Origin: Perkinsus olseni
Taxonomy: Eukaryota > Perkinsozoa > Perkinsida > Perkinsidae
Direction: 5' to 3'
NCBI GenBank assembly: GCA_013115135.1
Contig: JABANP010000080.1
Span: 62,001-126,000, forward strand
DNA: 64,000 nucleotides
Made by a program: the position numbers and the translations under genes. Under the pieces are notes generated by a model. It was not told the origin of the DNA. It saw nothing but the letters and a program-made list of their open reading frames with translations, and searched no databases. Of the stretch, positions 36,221 through 46,229 are shown in pieces; position 1 is the first letter of the stretch, and each line of letters starts with the position of its first letter.

Positions 36221-37814
36221 TCATGACGACGAGGGAGAACGGGAGAGATCGCCGGACCTAAGCGAGCGCACGCAAGCCCTACCCAACCAACGTGCTCGCC
36301 CCAGGCCATCCACCCTACTCTCCGCTCTTTGCAGGGCACCTTCGAGCTTGTCCGATGAGAGCTGATCATCCCCACTCACAGACTCCCTTACCTTTCGGTG
36401 AGTCGCCACTTCCATTAAGACGTCTTCGCTGAGGCAAGCGGGAAAACCCGTCGTGACCAAGAATACCACATCGGCTACTTTAGCGTCGTCTTGATCCGCG
36501 CATGGCGAGGCTCGTTTCCTCTCAACCATGTTCTCCTCCTTTTGCACATCTTTGGCTGACTCCGTCACCGCCTAAAGCAGCAAGAGCCTCAACACAGGAT
36601 CAACGCGGTCGATCCACTTCCGGGGAGGATGGCTCGCACTGGTCGGGCTTTTCATCTTCGCCGGCCTCGGCCTCATCGACTGCCTTCGATGGCTCAGGCA
36701 ATTCTACCGTCGGGCCTTGCGAGTGCCAGGCTATCACGGTACTAGCCGGTGTCGTCTGAGGGGCCAACGGGTGCTTGGCCATTCAACACAGAGACATACC
36801 TCAGACGATGGGACGGCATGTCGATCTTGGCTCCCCGCAGCTTCCACTTCCGGAGTGTCCACACCAACAGTACTCTCAGACTTGCCCCTCTTCTCAGTAT
36901 CGTTGTGTTCGGGGATGACTGCACGAGGGCCAAGAATCGAGCCACCGAGAGATAGGACGCGCTCACCTTCGATAATCGGCATCTTCCCCGAGGCAACCTC
37001 ACCACGGCCGGGCGGGACCACCGAGCTCACATTAGACCGCCAACTCCGGGCACTGTCAGGAGCGCTCGACTGAGAAACACTGGACTCGGCACGGATCGTA
37101 GCGGCACCGATGGCTCACGAAGAGACTCGGAGCGAAGGCCGAGGGCACTGGGGACAGTAGATCTCCGAAAGCCGCTGCCATATCCCCACCGTCCTCCACA
37201 CGAGCTGAAATTGGCCGTTGAACAAAGACCCGACACAAGAGAGATTTTACCTTCCTGGAGGGCTAGGAGGCATCTGTAGAGGGAGACCAGGGAATCATCA
37301 GGCCTAAGGACAATATAATTATCATACTGCGATTGTTGTTGGACCAGAGGCAACACTTACACTGCGAAGACAGTAATCTTGCGGGGCTTGGCTCCTATCA
37401 GCAGCTCGGCATCAAAGCACCGACTGGCCTCTACACCCGCACCACCGTACATTTTGCGGCTCACCACACTCCCCTTCTGAATAATAGGTCAATTCCCTAC
37501 TCTCTACACGAGCGCTCACCTACCACACACTTGGCTTCATAGGCCGTAGCGGCTCTGGGCTGATGCAGTCTGAATTTGGGAAGAGGCAACTTGACCTCCG
37601 CTGCGGCCGAGAAGAGCCGGTGGGAACGGTAAACAAGATAACTGCTACCTGCTATGAAGAGGAATGAAAGGACGGTGACTTCTCACAGGTGCTTACCTTG
37701 GACGGTCTCGATCCTGAATGCCCGGACCTTCGGGCGGGAGGTGGTGGCTCCTAGCTTGAGGACGATGCCGCTACACTGAGCTGTCTCATCGTCATCAACC
37801 TTCGGCGCGGTCAT
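36221..37814 (-). CDS. Unidentified multi-exon protein with acidic linker
   Basis: From ATG 37812-37814 (MTAPKVDDDETAQCSGIVLK) at least seven exons can be chained by frame: GATTSRPKVRAFRIETVQ; GSSYLVYRSHRLFSAAAEVK; GSVVSRKMYGGAGVEASRCF; a piece beginning YDNYIVLRPDDSLVSLYRCL; ARVEDGGDMAAAFGDLLSP; VVPPGRGEVASGKMPIIEG; TTPASTVIAWHSQGPTVELP with an acidic Glu/Asp/Pro linker; and DDAKVADVVFLVTTGFPACL. The introns are 44-47 nt with GT-AG ends. The first half looks like a folded beta-rich domain and the second half disordered. No family is recognised. The stop at 36221-36223 is the simplest ending but is not certain. Confidence 0.55.
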
Positions 37815-38068
37815 GGAAGCTGCTATCCTCGATAGAAGAGCTGGCATTGGGAGAGTCAACTGGGGGAGGGAAGCCAGAAATGATTGATGAGGAAAAGACG
37901 GTAATGCCTAGGCTGCAATCGGAGTGAAACCGCCAATCTTTTGGTTGCCTTCGCGCGCCACGAAATCCTTCCCCGTGAGCTCGCCCGCCTCTTGCCAAAT
38001 TGTCAACCCAAGCCCGTGGGGAGAAGAAAACACCGGCCAGATGCGGGGCCTCCGAGCTTCGTGATGAA

Positions 38069-41000
38069 TCATGAACAATCGTCGGGGACATCCGAATCAG
38101 TGCGCTTGTCGAAGAGGCAGCTGATGCCGTCATCTCCGTACACGCTGCTGCTTGGGACGCTCTCCACTCGGCATTCCCTCTCGAGCTCACGGTCGATTTC
38201 CCTCCCAACCTTCTCCTCGGACCTGCCACAAAATATCACCGAATATACTCCAACAGGGCCGACACCTCTCTGTTGAGAGAGCTGCAAGCTCGTCATCCTC
38301 AACTGGGGCGGCCTGGGGCCGCGGACTCGCGGTCTCCTCTCCCGCTTCTGCTCGGTGGAAGCGCAGCACGTCGCCGATTCGCCTCGAACTCGAAGGCTCG
38401 CTAGAGAGCGCAGCCTGGAGGAGCCGGATGTGAGGACACAGGGGGACCTCCTCACCCACCTCCATCTGCCGAGGCATGATCACAGGTCGCAGCTGCTTCT
38501 CGAGAGTAAAGGGAGGAGGGGCCTGCAGAGGAAGATGCCTCGGACATCTCATCCATAGCACTCGGCCGCTGTCCACCCCTGCACGATCCACGTCAGAGTC
38601 CTCCGCCTCCTTATCACTGTGGTGTCGAGATACCGGACCCTCGATGCCGGGCGCATCTTTCTCTGGACGATCAATAACGTCACCTGGCCAGAGGAGGGCA
38701 TAAGAGAATACGGACCTCGAGCAGGCGTGACTTCTGTGAACGGGAGTGTCGGCCAACTGTCTTCGCAATGTCACAACTTCGCCCTCTAGTTGGGCAATCC
38801 GAGCATCTCGGCCCTCCAGCAACTGAGGCAGACCCGGTCGCTGCGAGAGGGGCCTCGGTGGTGACGTCGAGTCACTTCCTCCACGATCCCCTTTGACACT
38901 CGGCCCTCCTCGGCCGACTCGCCCTCAGGAGCAGCCGCCGCCTGCATCAATCGCCGGTTCACAGCCTCTTCGTCCCGCAATCTGCCCAGGAGCGTGTCGA
39001 TCTCTTCGGCTGAACAAGAGATGACCACCGCACGACGGACTGAGCGCGGACTTTGGCGTCTGATGGTTTGCTCGGCCGTCCTCAGCTTCTCCTCACTCTT
39101 CAACACCTCTTCCCTCGAGGCATTGCAACTTCGTGTCTCTCGCGGCAGCCTGACCAGACCAGCGTCGAGACGTGCAGCATCACCGCCTGGACGCCCCTTC
39201 TAGGAGCAATACCAGCACCCTCAAGATGCTTTGATGGCCTTACTTCGGCAGCAGCGGACTTCTGGTCGTCAAGATACCTCCGCACAACCTCGGAGATCTT
39301 GTCCTGCTTGACGAGACTGATGATGTCGTCCATGGCGGCCCTCATCTTGGAGTTCTCCTCGAGGACCGCGGCACAGCGCTCTCCTGCCGGGCATCCTCGT
39401 TGGCAAGGTCGAGGCAGTAGTGGCCAGCCTACCACAGTGCCCAAGGGCCTCATTCAGCTCAGCCACGCGCATCGCTCCGCCGCCAGTCCGTGCCTCGATT
39501 AGTGCATCTCGGAGGGCTTCCTTGTCCTGTCGGCAACAGCAGAAGGATCTTTACACTCCCATGTCTCAGCGGCCGACCTCATCCGCTGCGGCCTGGGTCG
39601 ACCTAAGATTCTCCCTCATCGCCTCGTATTTGGCGGTCAATTGGATCTGAAGTTTCCCATTTTCAAGCCGGACGAAGGGGTAGCTGCCTACCAGCCTTTT
39701 CTGCATTGTGCGGTGCTGTCGATCAGCCGCTTCCATCGCTTCAAGAATTACCGCTACGGCACGGCCGTCACCTGTACGACTAGGGCCCGGCCAGAGTGTT
39801 GTACCGCGGCAGCTACCATTCTTCTCAATGACTGAGGTCAGATCATCCCTCAAACGCTCGAGGGCTTCCGTGATGGGCGTGCTCAGCTTATCGTCCACAG
39901 CTCTACGCAGCACCTTGAGGTCGAGCGTGCAAGATACAAAAAAGGTCGCGTAGCTGACACTTTTATGTTTTGCTGCTGCGCTCGAAGTTCCGTGAGCAGA
40001 GCGGTCCACCTTCTTTTGCAATTGGCCTCGGCTCGATCGGCCTCCCTCAGAGCCCACACCCCCTTCATCAGGTCAGCCGCCACCGTCCCTGGCAGGCCTG
40101 CCCCACCAAGGACCTCTCTCCAAGCCCCTCGCCACTCCCATTACCTCCATCGTCATCATCATCACCACCAACAGCGCCACGAAGACTCGAGCCACCGTCA
40201 ATGGAGCCGTAGAGCATGCGAGACAGCGTGGTGACATCTGATAGGTCCCCTCGAATTCCGTTATGGAACCGACCATCATACCACTCCTTCTCGAAATCTC
40301 GGATGATGCATCGGACGCCCTAGGTGCTGGTAGAAGTCGATTGAAGCGTTCTCGGTGAGAAGTGAGCTCCTTGATGACGGTAGCGAACGCCTGGGTTTGG
40401 AGGTGCCTTAGATCGGGTTAGGGCACAGCTATCACCTCTTCCTTCTCACGCACGGACTCGGACAACACACCGGGCCTGCTCTTCTCGATGAGCAGATCCA
40501 CTAGGTTACTCTGGATCTACACGAAGCCATTCTCGAGAGCTCCGAGACGGCTGAACCAACCCTGCCAACGTCGTCTCGGACCCTCGCCTCCCGCTCCTGC
40601 ATAGTCATGGGTCCGGACATGTCAAGCCTTAGTAGCGATTCCATCTCCGTCACGAACGCATCGTACCGTACCTACTGCGCGGTAGTCCAACACGCCGTCC
40701 CCCTGGGTGAAGTCTCACCTGGCCGGCCTGATGATCTTCCATCGAGTGACGAGGTGACCTCACGCGGCCTCGGTCAGGGGACTCAGTCTTCATCCCTGGT
40801 TCACCAGGGTAATCGCCGCGCTGCATGGGACTCCCCGGTTGCTGAATTGTCCTCTCCAGCTCCCCCGGCGTGCCGCTCTGCGAGGGTCTTCCTCTGTGGT
40901 CCCCGTCTCCTCCAGAACCCTCCGAGCCGTGATGCGACGGGTCGGCAATGGAGTCCATTGTGGACTGTCGCCACCGAGGACGATGACTTGGTTCGGCACT

Positions 41001-41502
41001 CCTTGATCGTGCAGGCGGCCGCGGCCACTCCGGTGTGCTGATGGATGACGCTCGTCGCCGCCGACCAGCCGCGGTAGGAGGGGAGGCACTGAGCTGTCAC
41101 GCAAAGGGGCTCATACATTCAAGACGATGCGATGCCTACTGGGCGTCGACGAGCTCTCGGCCTCCTAGCCGCCGCGGCCTCCTGCAAAGTCCGAGGCGTG
41201 TCGACGCTTGCTCTGTTCGGGAACGGCAGAACTGCAGGGCAACTCTGCCGGCGGCAATACGGCGTTATGTGAGCTACCATTCTGACTGGACCGAGGAGGA
41301 GAATGGACCATCACTGCTGCTGCAGCAACAGGGGCCTCCAGATCACTCGAGGATACCTGTGGAGTCGTCAGCGCGCCTGCATGGGTCTTGCCGCGGCACC
41401 TGCTGTGGCACGGGTCTCTTCCTCGTCCGCCTCTCATCGCCGTCATGCAGCTCCAGAGAACCCCGCGCGTCCACCACGGTGGGCTTGCCAGCAGCTCCGT
41501 AA
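38069..41502 (-). CDS. Long coiled-coil protein, function unknown
   Basis: The N-terminal part is low-complexity and disordered (Ser/Gly/Pro/Arg-rich, about 40650-41450), then helical exons follow: YDAFVTEMESLLRLDMSGPM (about 40650), LREADRAEANCKRRWTALLT with ELRAQQQNIKV (about 39965-40040), LKVLRRAVDDKLSTPITEAL with ERLRDDLTSVIEKNG (about 39840-39920), VLEENSKMRAAMDDIISLVK (about 39300-39370), EEKLRTAEQTIRRQ (about 39070) and RIAQLEGEVVTLRRQL (about 38760-38800). The final exon (EEKVGREIDRELERECRVES) stops at 38069-38071. It is built like the coiled-coil gene at 0.9-2.9 kb. Cytoskeletal or basal-body proteins often look like this, but nothing specific identifies it. The start is not determined. 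Confidence 0.5.
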
Positions 41503-42009
41503 GTTCGCGACACTAATGAGCGACTTTTTCCCTCCCCTGTCCGATCAGAACCCATTACTACTATTTTGTGCGGCCTCCGCCTCACCGTTAACCCCTGGTC
41601 CCATTGGATGGGGTGCCTGAGGGCGGGATCCACCCTCAGAGGTATCCTAATCACATGGTATGATTGTGGAAGTTGTGGTATCGAACAGATTAATCAATTG
41701 ACGATGCGCAACAACCTGTTATCAAGTCGGGCGGCTTACTAAAAGCGTTTCGATCTTTCACGGATAGCGCTGATCTCCGCTGGAGATGTTCTCTGATCCC
41801 GAAGGAAGTACTCCTTGACGTCGGCGAGTAACCGAAAATTCACCGCTCAGAACGGTCAGCGAAGCCACCCGTATTCACATCCACGCCTTTCCCGTTCAGA
41901 ATTTGAGGGGGCACTGTCCCGCTATGATAACAAGGGTCCAAACGACCAACATATGATTTAACGCCTACCCGCCGAAGTAATGCTCGACCCGATGGAGACC
42001 CGAGCTCAA

Positions 42010-42728
42010 CTAGATCCTTACCCCGCTAGACAGAGTAGACGGTATGAGCCCTGTGGCCTCGTACCGATACGTGTCCTTCTCGAACGCTGAGAACACTATT
42101 ATGTCACCATTGATGAGCCTATGGGGTTGCCGAGGGTGGACTCGGATGCCGTTAACGAAGGTGCCTGAGACCAGCTCCTCTGACCCCCCCCTCCACTGGC
42201 TACTACCATTCACGCTGTTCTGATCGGTTATGGTGGCGAACTTCCTGGTCGCCGAAGAGGTGCAGCTGTGGAACTCCAAGACCTACTGGCACCATCGGAG
42301 CCACTCCATCGGAAATCTTCCTCCCATTGAGACGGCCTGTCCCGTCCTCCCTACGGCTTGATATCGCGATATCCCCTTCGAGTCGAGTATGATGTCATTG
42401 TCAGCATCTCGTCCAATGCTCACGGTGAGCTCTTCTAACTCATACAGGGTGTGACGGCCTCTGAGTCGCCCATAAACGGGCATCGGGGAAGCCCTCGTAG
42501 GGGAAGAGGCGCCACCTGCTGTTGCTGCTTCCCTCAAAAGCACTACATCGCAAACGCAACACCCCTGGGTCGTATCGTTGTTGCGATTGTCGAGTAATAC
42601 GTACAGTAGCAGTCATATGACGGAGTCGGGGACGATGTGTAACGCATCGAGAGGAAGAAAGAGAAGGAAATACCATCATACCGCACCTTCGCGGAATCGT
42701 GGCGAGGAATGCTGCCGAGGCCGCACAT
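42010..42728 (-). CDS. FHA-domain protein
   Basis: FHA domains bind phosphothreonine peptides, usually in DNA-damage or kinase signalling. The visible domain runs YGRLRGRHTLYELEELTVSI, GRDADNDIILD and KGISR (about 42360-42480), then after an intron FATITDQNSVNG, SGTFVNGIRVHPRQPHRLIN and GDIIVFS (about 42080-42240). The GR, S-R and NG residues of the phosphopeptide-binding loops are present. The usual His after SR is Gln (SRYQA) at the exon end. Start at ATG 42726-42728 (MCGLGSIPRH), stop at 42010-42012. It is a short protein built around a single FHA domain. Only about 45 bp separate it from the next gene upstream on the same strand. Confidence 0.8.
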
Positions 42729-42772
42729 GATCGGCGCCCAGCTTGTTATTTACACTGAAGAATCGTGCTCGA

Positions 42773-43627
42773 TCACTCATCAGCTGATCGCTTCGACTTC
42801 TTGCTCTTCTTATGTTTCCTCTTAGGAGCCTCTTCTTCTTCCTCCTCCACGACGATTGCCCTCTTCTTACGACTCTTCGATTCCTTCACCGCCTCGCCCT
42901 CCTCTTTGCGGTGCTTCCTGTACGCAGCAGACGCGGTTGCAGAGAGCCAAAAGCGCCCACTCCCCTGTACTACTTCGACTTGTGCTTCTTTTTGCCACTT
43001 TCCTTTTCCTCCTCCTTCTCAGAGGTCTCCTTCTTCTCGCTCTTCTTGGACGCAGCACGCTCCTGTCGCATTATCCGCCCGACCATGACCAGCATCACAA
43101 AACTTCATAAATTCCACGTAACCCCACCGGAGTTTTCCCTTTCTGCATATCAGCTCGTTTGATGGCTGTCGTCCGTCCTCCTCCTCCCTCGTCCTCGGAG
43201 GAATCATCTGAGGAGTCCTCGCTCCCACTGCTCGTAGTGGCTACGGACTGAAGGAGAACCAAAGTCTCTTCCAGTGACGCGAAAAGCATCATGGCGTACC
43301 ACCGCGAGCTTCTTGGCGATGGCGTTGTAGCTGTCAGCCCACCAGTTCTCCCACTCTGACGACTCCTTCTTTTCAAGCTCACTTCCCAACTAAAAATACC
43401 ATCTTTTGACCAGATCCCAACGCGTCTCACGGATGCCACCTACCCCTTCGTTCTCCTCGCGGCGTTTGATTTGCAGGCAATCGATCATGCCCTGTCCTTC
43501 CGGCGCCGAGACCCTCACCGTTCTTCCAGCCGAATTTGCCCAGAATCTTAGCCCCGAGGTTGGATTCGAACTTCTTGGAAGTTACTCCACTTGATGTGAC
43601 TAAACGTTCGTAGTATTTTCTCGACAT
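42773..43627 (-). CDS. G-patch protein resembling GPATCH4
   Basis: The N-terminus (MSRKYYERLVTSSG) leads into a G-patch: NLGAKILGKFGWKNGEGLGA (about 43510-43570), a short glycine-rich RNA-binding or helicase-activating domain. After an intron comes SEWENWWADSYNAIAKKLA (about 43310-43370), which fits the conserved WW-containing segment after the G-patch of GPATCH4. An acidic Ser-rich stretch and a Lys/Glu-rich tail (SKKSEKKETSEKEEEKESG, then EEEEAPKRKHKKSKKSKR) follow, typical of nucleolar proteins. A 55-60 nt intron splits the tail. The stop is 42773-42775. GPATCH4-type proteins act in nucleoli or Cajal bodies. That role is inferred. Confidence 0.8.
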
Positions 43628-44007
43628 TTTCTATTCAACAAGCAGCCAACTGAAGTCAACCCGGCTTCCGAAAGATTCTCAAGACGTGCCCTCCACCTTA
43701 AGTAATAACGAAGGCGATTGAAGGCAAAAGCCCAGTCCCTGCGGGAACAAGTCATCGGCTCAACGGCGAAGATGAACTGGATATCGATTACAAAGACGCG
43801 CGCTCTCGTCGAACATCCGCAAAGATACGTTGGTTTCTCCGGGAGACGCTTGTGTCGAGATCCCTGGGGAGCAAGCTTAGCTTAAGTTGCACAATGTCTA
43901 GGATTTGTTCATGTAGTAACCTAAGCCATCACCAGCAAGCAGTGTGTCGTCTTGGATGAAGAAAAAGGATCCGATGTTGCTCAGTTACTCGATAAGTTTT
44001 ATTCTCA
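43628..44007. promoter_or_regulatory. Upstream region of the first peroxiredoxin copy
   Basis: This 380-bp gap separates the divergent G-patch and peroxiredoxin genes. Only its last 30 bp or so (from about 43978, including CTCAGTTACTCGATAAG) and a short AAGCTTAGCTT near 43875 are shared with the upstream regions of copies 2-4. The rest is unique to copy 1 and marks the left limit of the duplicated unit. Confidence 0.5.
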
Positions 44008-44598
44008 ATGTTTGTTCAACAGAGCGCCCCCGACTTCGACTTGGTTGCTTGCATGCCCGATGATTCCTTCAAGCATGTGAAGCTCTCCGACTTCAAGGGC
44101 AAGTATGTCGTTCTCTTCTTCTGGCCCGGCGATTTCACTTTCGTCTGCGCCTCTGAGGTGATTGGCTTCCATGATAAGATGGCCGAGTTCGAAAAGCGCG
44201 GTGCCGTCGTTCTTGGATGCTCCACCGATTCAGCCGATGTCCACAAGGCCTGGAAACATACTGAGAAGAAGAATGGTGGTATTGGAACTCAGCTTTGCTA
44301 CCCCATGCTCTCTGACCACACTCAAAAGGTGTCTCGTGAGTATGATGTCCTGCTCGAGAACGATGGTGTTGCTCTTCGTGGCGTCTTCATCATCGGCAAG
44401 GACGGCACCGTCCGCTCTGAGATGAGGAATGATCTTCCTCTCGGTCGTAACGTCGATGAGGTTCTCCGACTTCTTGATAGCGTCATCGAGACCGATGAGC
44501 ACGGTGTTGTCTGCCCCATGAACTGGCATAAGGGCAAGGATACTATGGTCCCTACCACCGAGGGTGTTGCTGATTATCTCCTCAAGCATACCAACTAA
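44008..44598 (+). CDS. 2-Cys peroxiredoxin, tandem copy 1
   Basis: This thiol peroxidase reduces H2O2 and organic peroxides. The 196-residue protein is one intronless frame. Peroxidatic Cys47 sits in DFTFVCASE (most relatives have VCPTE or VCPSE), the catalytic-site Arg is Arg124 (VALRGVF), and the resolving Cys169 is in GVVCPMNW. GGIG (90-93) stands where sensitive eukaryotic enzymes have GGLG. The C-terminus ends LLKHTN without a YF motif, so a peroxidation-resistant form is plausible. No signal or transit peptide is visible, suggesting a cytosolic enzyme. The protein is identical to copy 2. Confidence 0.96.
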   Translation: MFVQQSAPDFDLVACMPDDSFKHVKLSDFKGKYVVLFFWPGDFTFVCASEVIGFHDKMAEFEKRGAVVLGCSTDSADVHKAWKHTEKKNGGIGTQLCYPMLSDHTQKVSREYDVLLENDGVALRGVFIIGKDGTVRSEMRNDLPLGRNVDEVLRLLDSVIETDEHGVVCPMNWHKGKDTMVPTTEGVADYLLKHTN

Positions 44599-45638
44599 GT
44601 TATACACTTTGGTGGATTATTTCTACTGCTTCTTCTGTTGGTGCCTTCGAGCTAAGGCATTCGCATATTGTGCGTTTCTCTTCTATTTAATCAAATCCTT
44701 GTGTGCATCTCATCAATGGAGGGGACGGTGTGGCGTGTGAGCCCGTTTCCGGGTTAACTATGTCACCTTCCTTAGGCATGAGCCGACGACGGGCTTACAC
44801 AAGCTAACCTGCACTTCCGATATTTCTTCTCAGGGCATCAAGCGTTCATCATCAGACTATCGAGTTGTTTTGCCTCATTTTTCGGACTTTGTTGATGTGG
44901 TTGCTCTCTATTGTATGCTCTCCACTGGAAATCGTGAAGCTCTTCAACCGCCGAGGTAGCAGGGTGTGGGAGATGCAGGTTGGGTAGGCCTCTACAAGAT
45001 TTCGCTATTTTCTGAGTGACGACAACTTCTACTCCTGCGGCGGTGGTCATGGGCTTACGGGGAGCAGCTACTCCGTTCTCTCACGTTGAGCGGCCGTGGC
45101 TGTTGTGGTGATTCCAGGTTGACTATGTCTCTTCGATCTGGGCGCGGGGACTACGCAAGAGTTGCAACACCAGAGGCAGTCACAGCAACCCGGGAATGCT
45201 CCTGCCACTCTCCGCTGGAGCGTCGAGCCTTCGTCGATGGTGATGTCAACAGATCTCTCCCTCTTCCTCGACGTCGTTTCGACTCGTCGTATACCGCGAG
45301 AACTCTGGTGTCTCCCCAGAGCCCGTCCCTACAGTGTAATTCCACAACAAGCCGTTGTCTTCCTCAACGACGAGCCCGTCATCTCGTGTCAATCGAGCTC
45401 CTATCGGATTTCTTCACGCGCAGACCTTCTACAATGATCACCGATCCCTCCTCATCTGGCTCGACGTGTTGGGGGAGACTGTTTGTGTGATGATCCGCGC
45501 GGAATAAGCTTAGCTTGAAGATCCACTGGTTTGCAGTTCGCTCGTGCATCAACATTCTCAATCGTTGATAAATGGATCGGACACTCGATTATTGTCGTAC
45601 ATTTCTTCTGCTCAGTTACTCGATAAGTTTTATTCTCA
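44599..45638. other. Spacer between peroxiredoxin copies 1 and 2
   Basis: It contains the shared 3' flank, a middle section partly matching the other spacers (CTGTTGTGGTGATTCCAGG near 45100; the segment from 45320 to 45600 near-identical), and extra sequence at about 44750-44840 absent from them. Open frames here are not conserved in frame between spacers, so I treat it as non-coding. Confidence 0.6.
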
Positions 45639-46229
45639 ATGTTTGTTCAACAGAGCGCCCCCGACTTCGACTTGGTTGCTTGCATGCCCGATGATTCCTT
45701 CAAGCATGTGAAGCTCTCCGACTTCAAGGGCAAGTATGTCGTTCTCTTCTTCTGGCCCGGCGATTTCACTTTCGTTTGCGCCTCTGAGGTGATTGGCTTC
45801 CATGATAAGATGGCCGAGTTCGAAAAGCGCGGTGCCGTCGTTCTTGGATGCTCCACCGATTCAGCCGATGTCCACAAGGCCTGGAAACATACTGAGAAGA
45901 AGAATGGTGGTATTGGAACTCAGCTTTGCTACCCCATGCTCTCTGACCACACTCAAAAGGTGTCTCGTGAGTATGATGTCCTGCTCGAGAACGATGGTGT
46001 TGCTCTTCGTGGCGTCTTCATCATCGGCAAGGACGGCACCGTCCGCTCTGAGATGAGGAATGATCTTCCTCTCGGTCGTAACGTCGATGAGGTTCTCCGA
46101 CTTCTTGATAGCGTCATCGAGACCGATGAGCACGGTGTTGTCTGCCCCATGAACTGGCATAAGGGCAAGGATACTATGGTCCCTACCACCGAGGGTGTTG
46201 CTGATTATCTCCTCAAGCATACCAACTAA
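45639..46229 (+). CDS. 2-Cys peroxiredoxin, tandem copy 2
   Basis: An intronless 196-residue protein identical in sequence to copy 1, with Cys47, Arg124 and Cys169 in the same places. At the DNA level it differs from copy 1 at only a handful of silent sites (for example TTTCGTTTGC for TTTCGTCTGC near 45774). The upstream 100 bp are shared with copies 3 and 4, including TTGATAAATGGATCGG and CTCAGTTACTCGATAAG. Identical proteins in tandem suggest selection for dosage or recent duplication with conversion. Confidence 0.96.
   Translation: MFVQQSAPDFDLVACMPDDSFKHVKLSDFKGKYVVLFFWPGDFTFVCASEVIGFHDKMAEFEKRGAVVLGCSTDSADVHKAWKHTEKKNGGIGTQLCYPMLSDHTQKVSREYDVLLENDGVALRGVFIIGKDGTVRSEMRNDLPLGRNVDEVLRLLDSVIETDEHGVVCPMNWHKGKDTMVPTTEGVADYLLKHTN

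Noticed and set aside
39469..39481. Variant copies of the dispersed motif (GCATCGCTCCGCC here, GCATCGCTCCGCT at 56009-56021)
   Set aside because: They differ inside the core and lie in ordinary coding sequence, so I did not count them.
44016..44607. Long antisense frames across every peroxiredoxin copy
   Set aside because: They are shadows of a conserved coding sequence with biased codon use. They recur only because the gene is duplicated.
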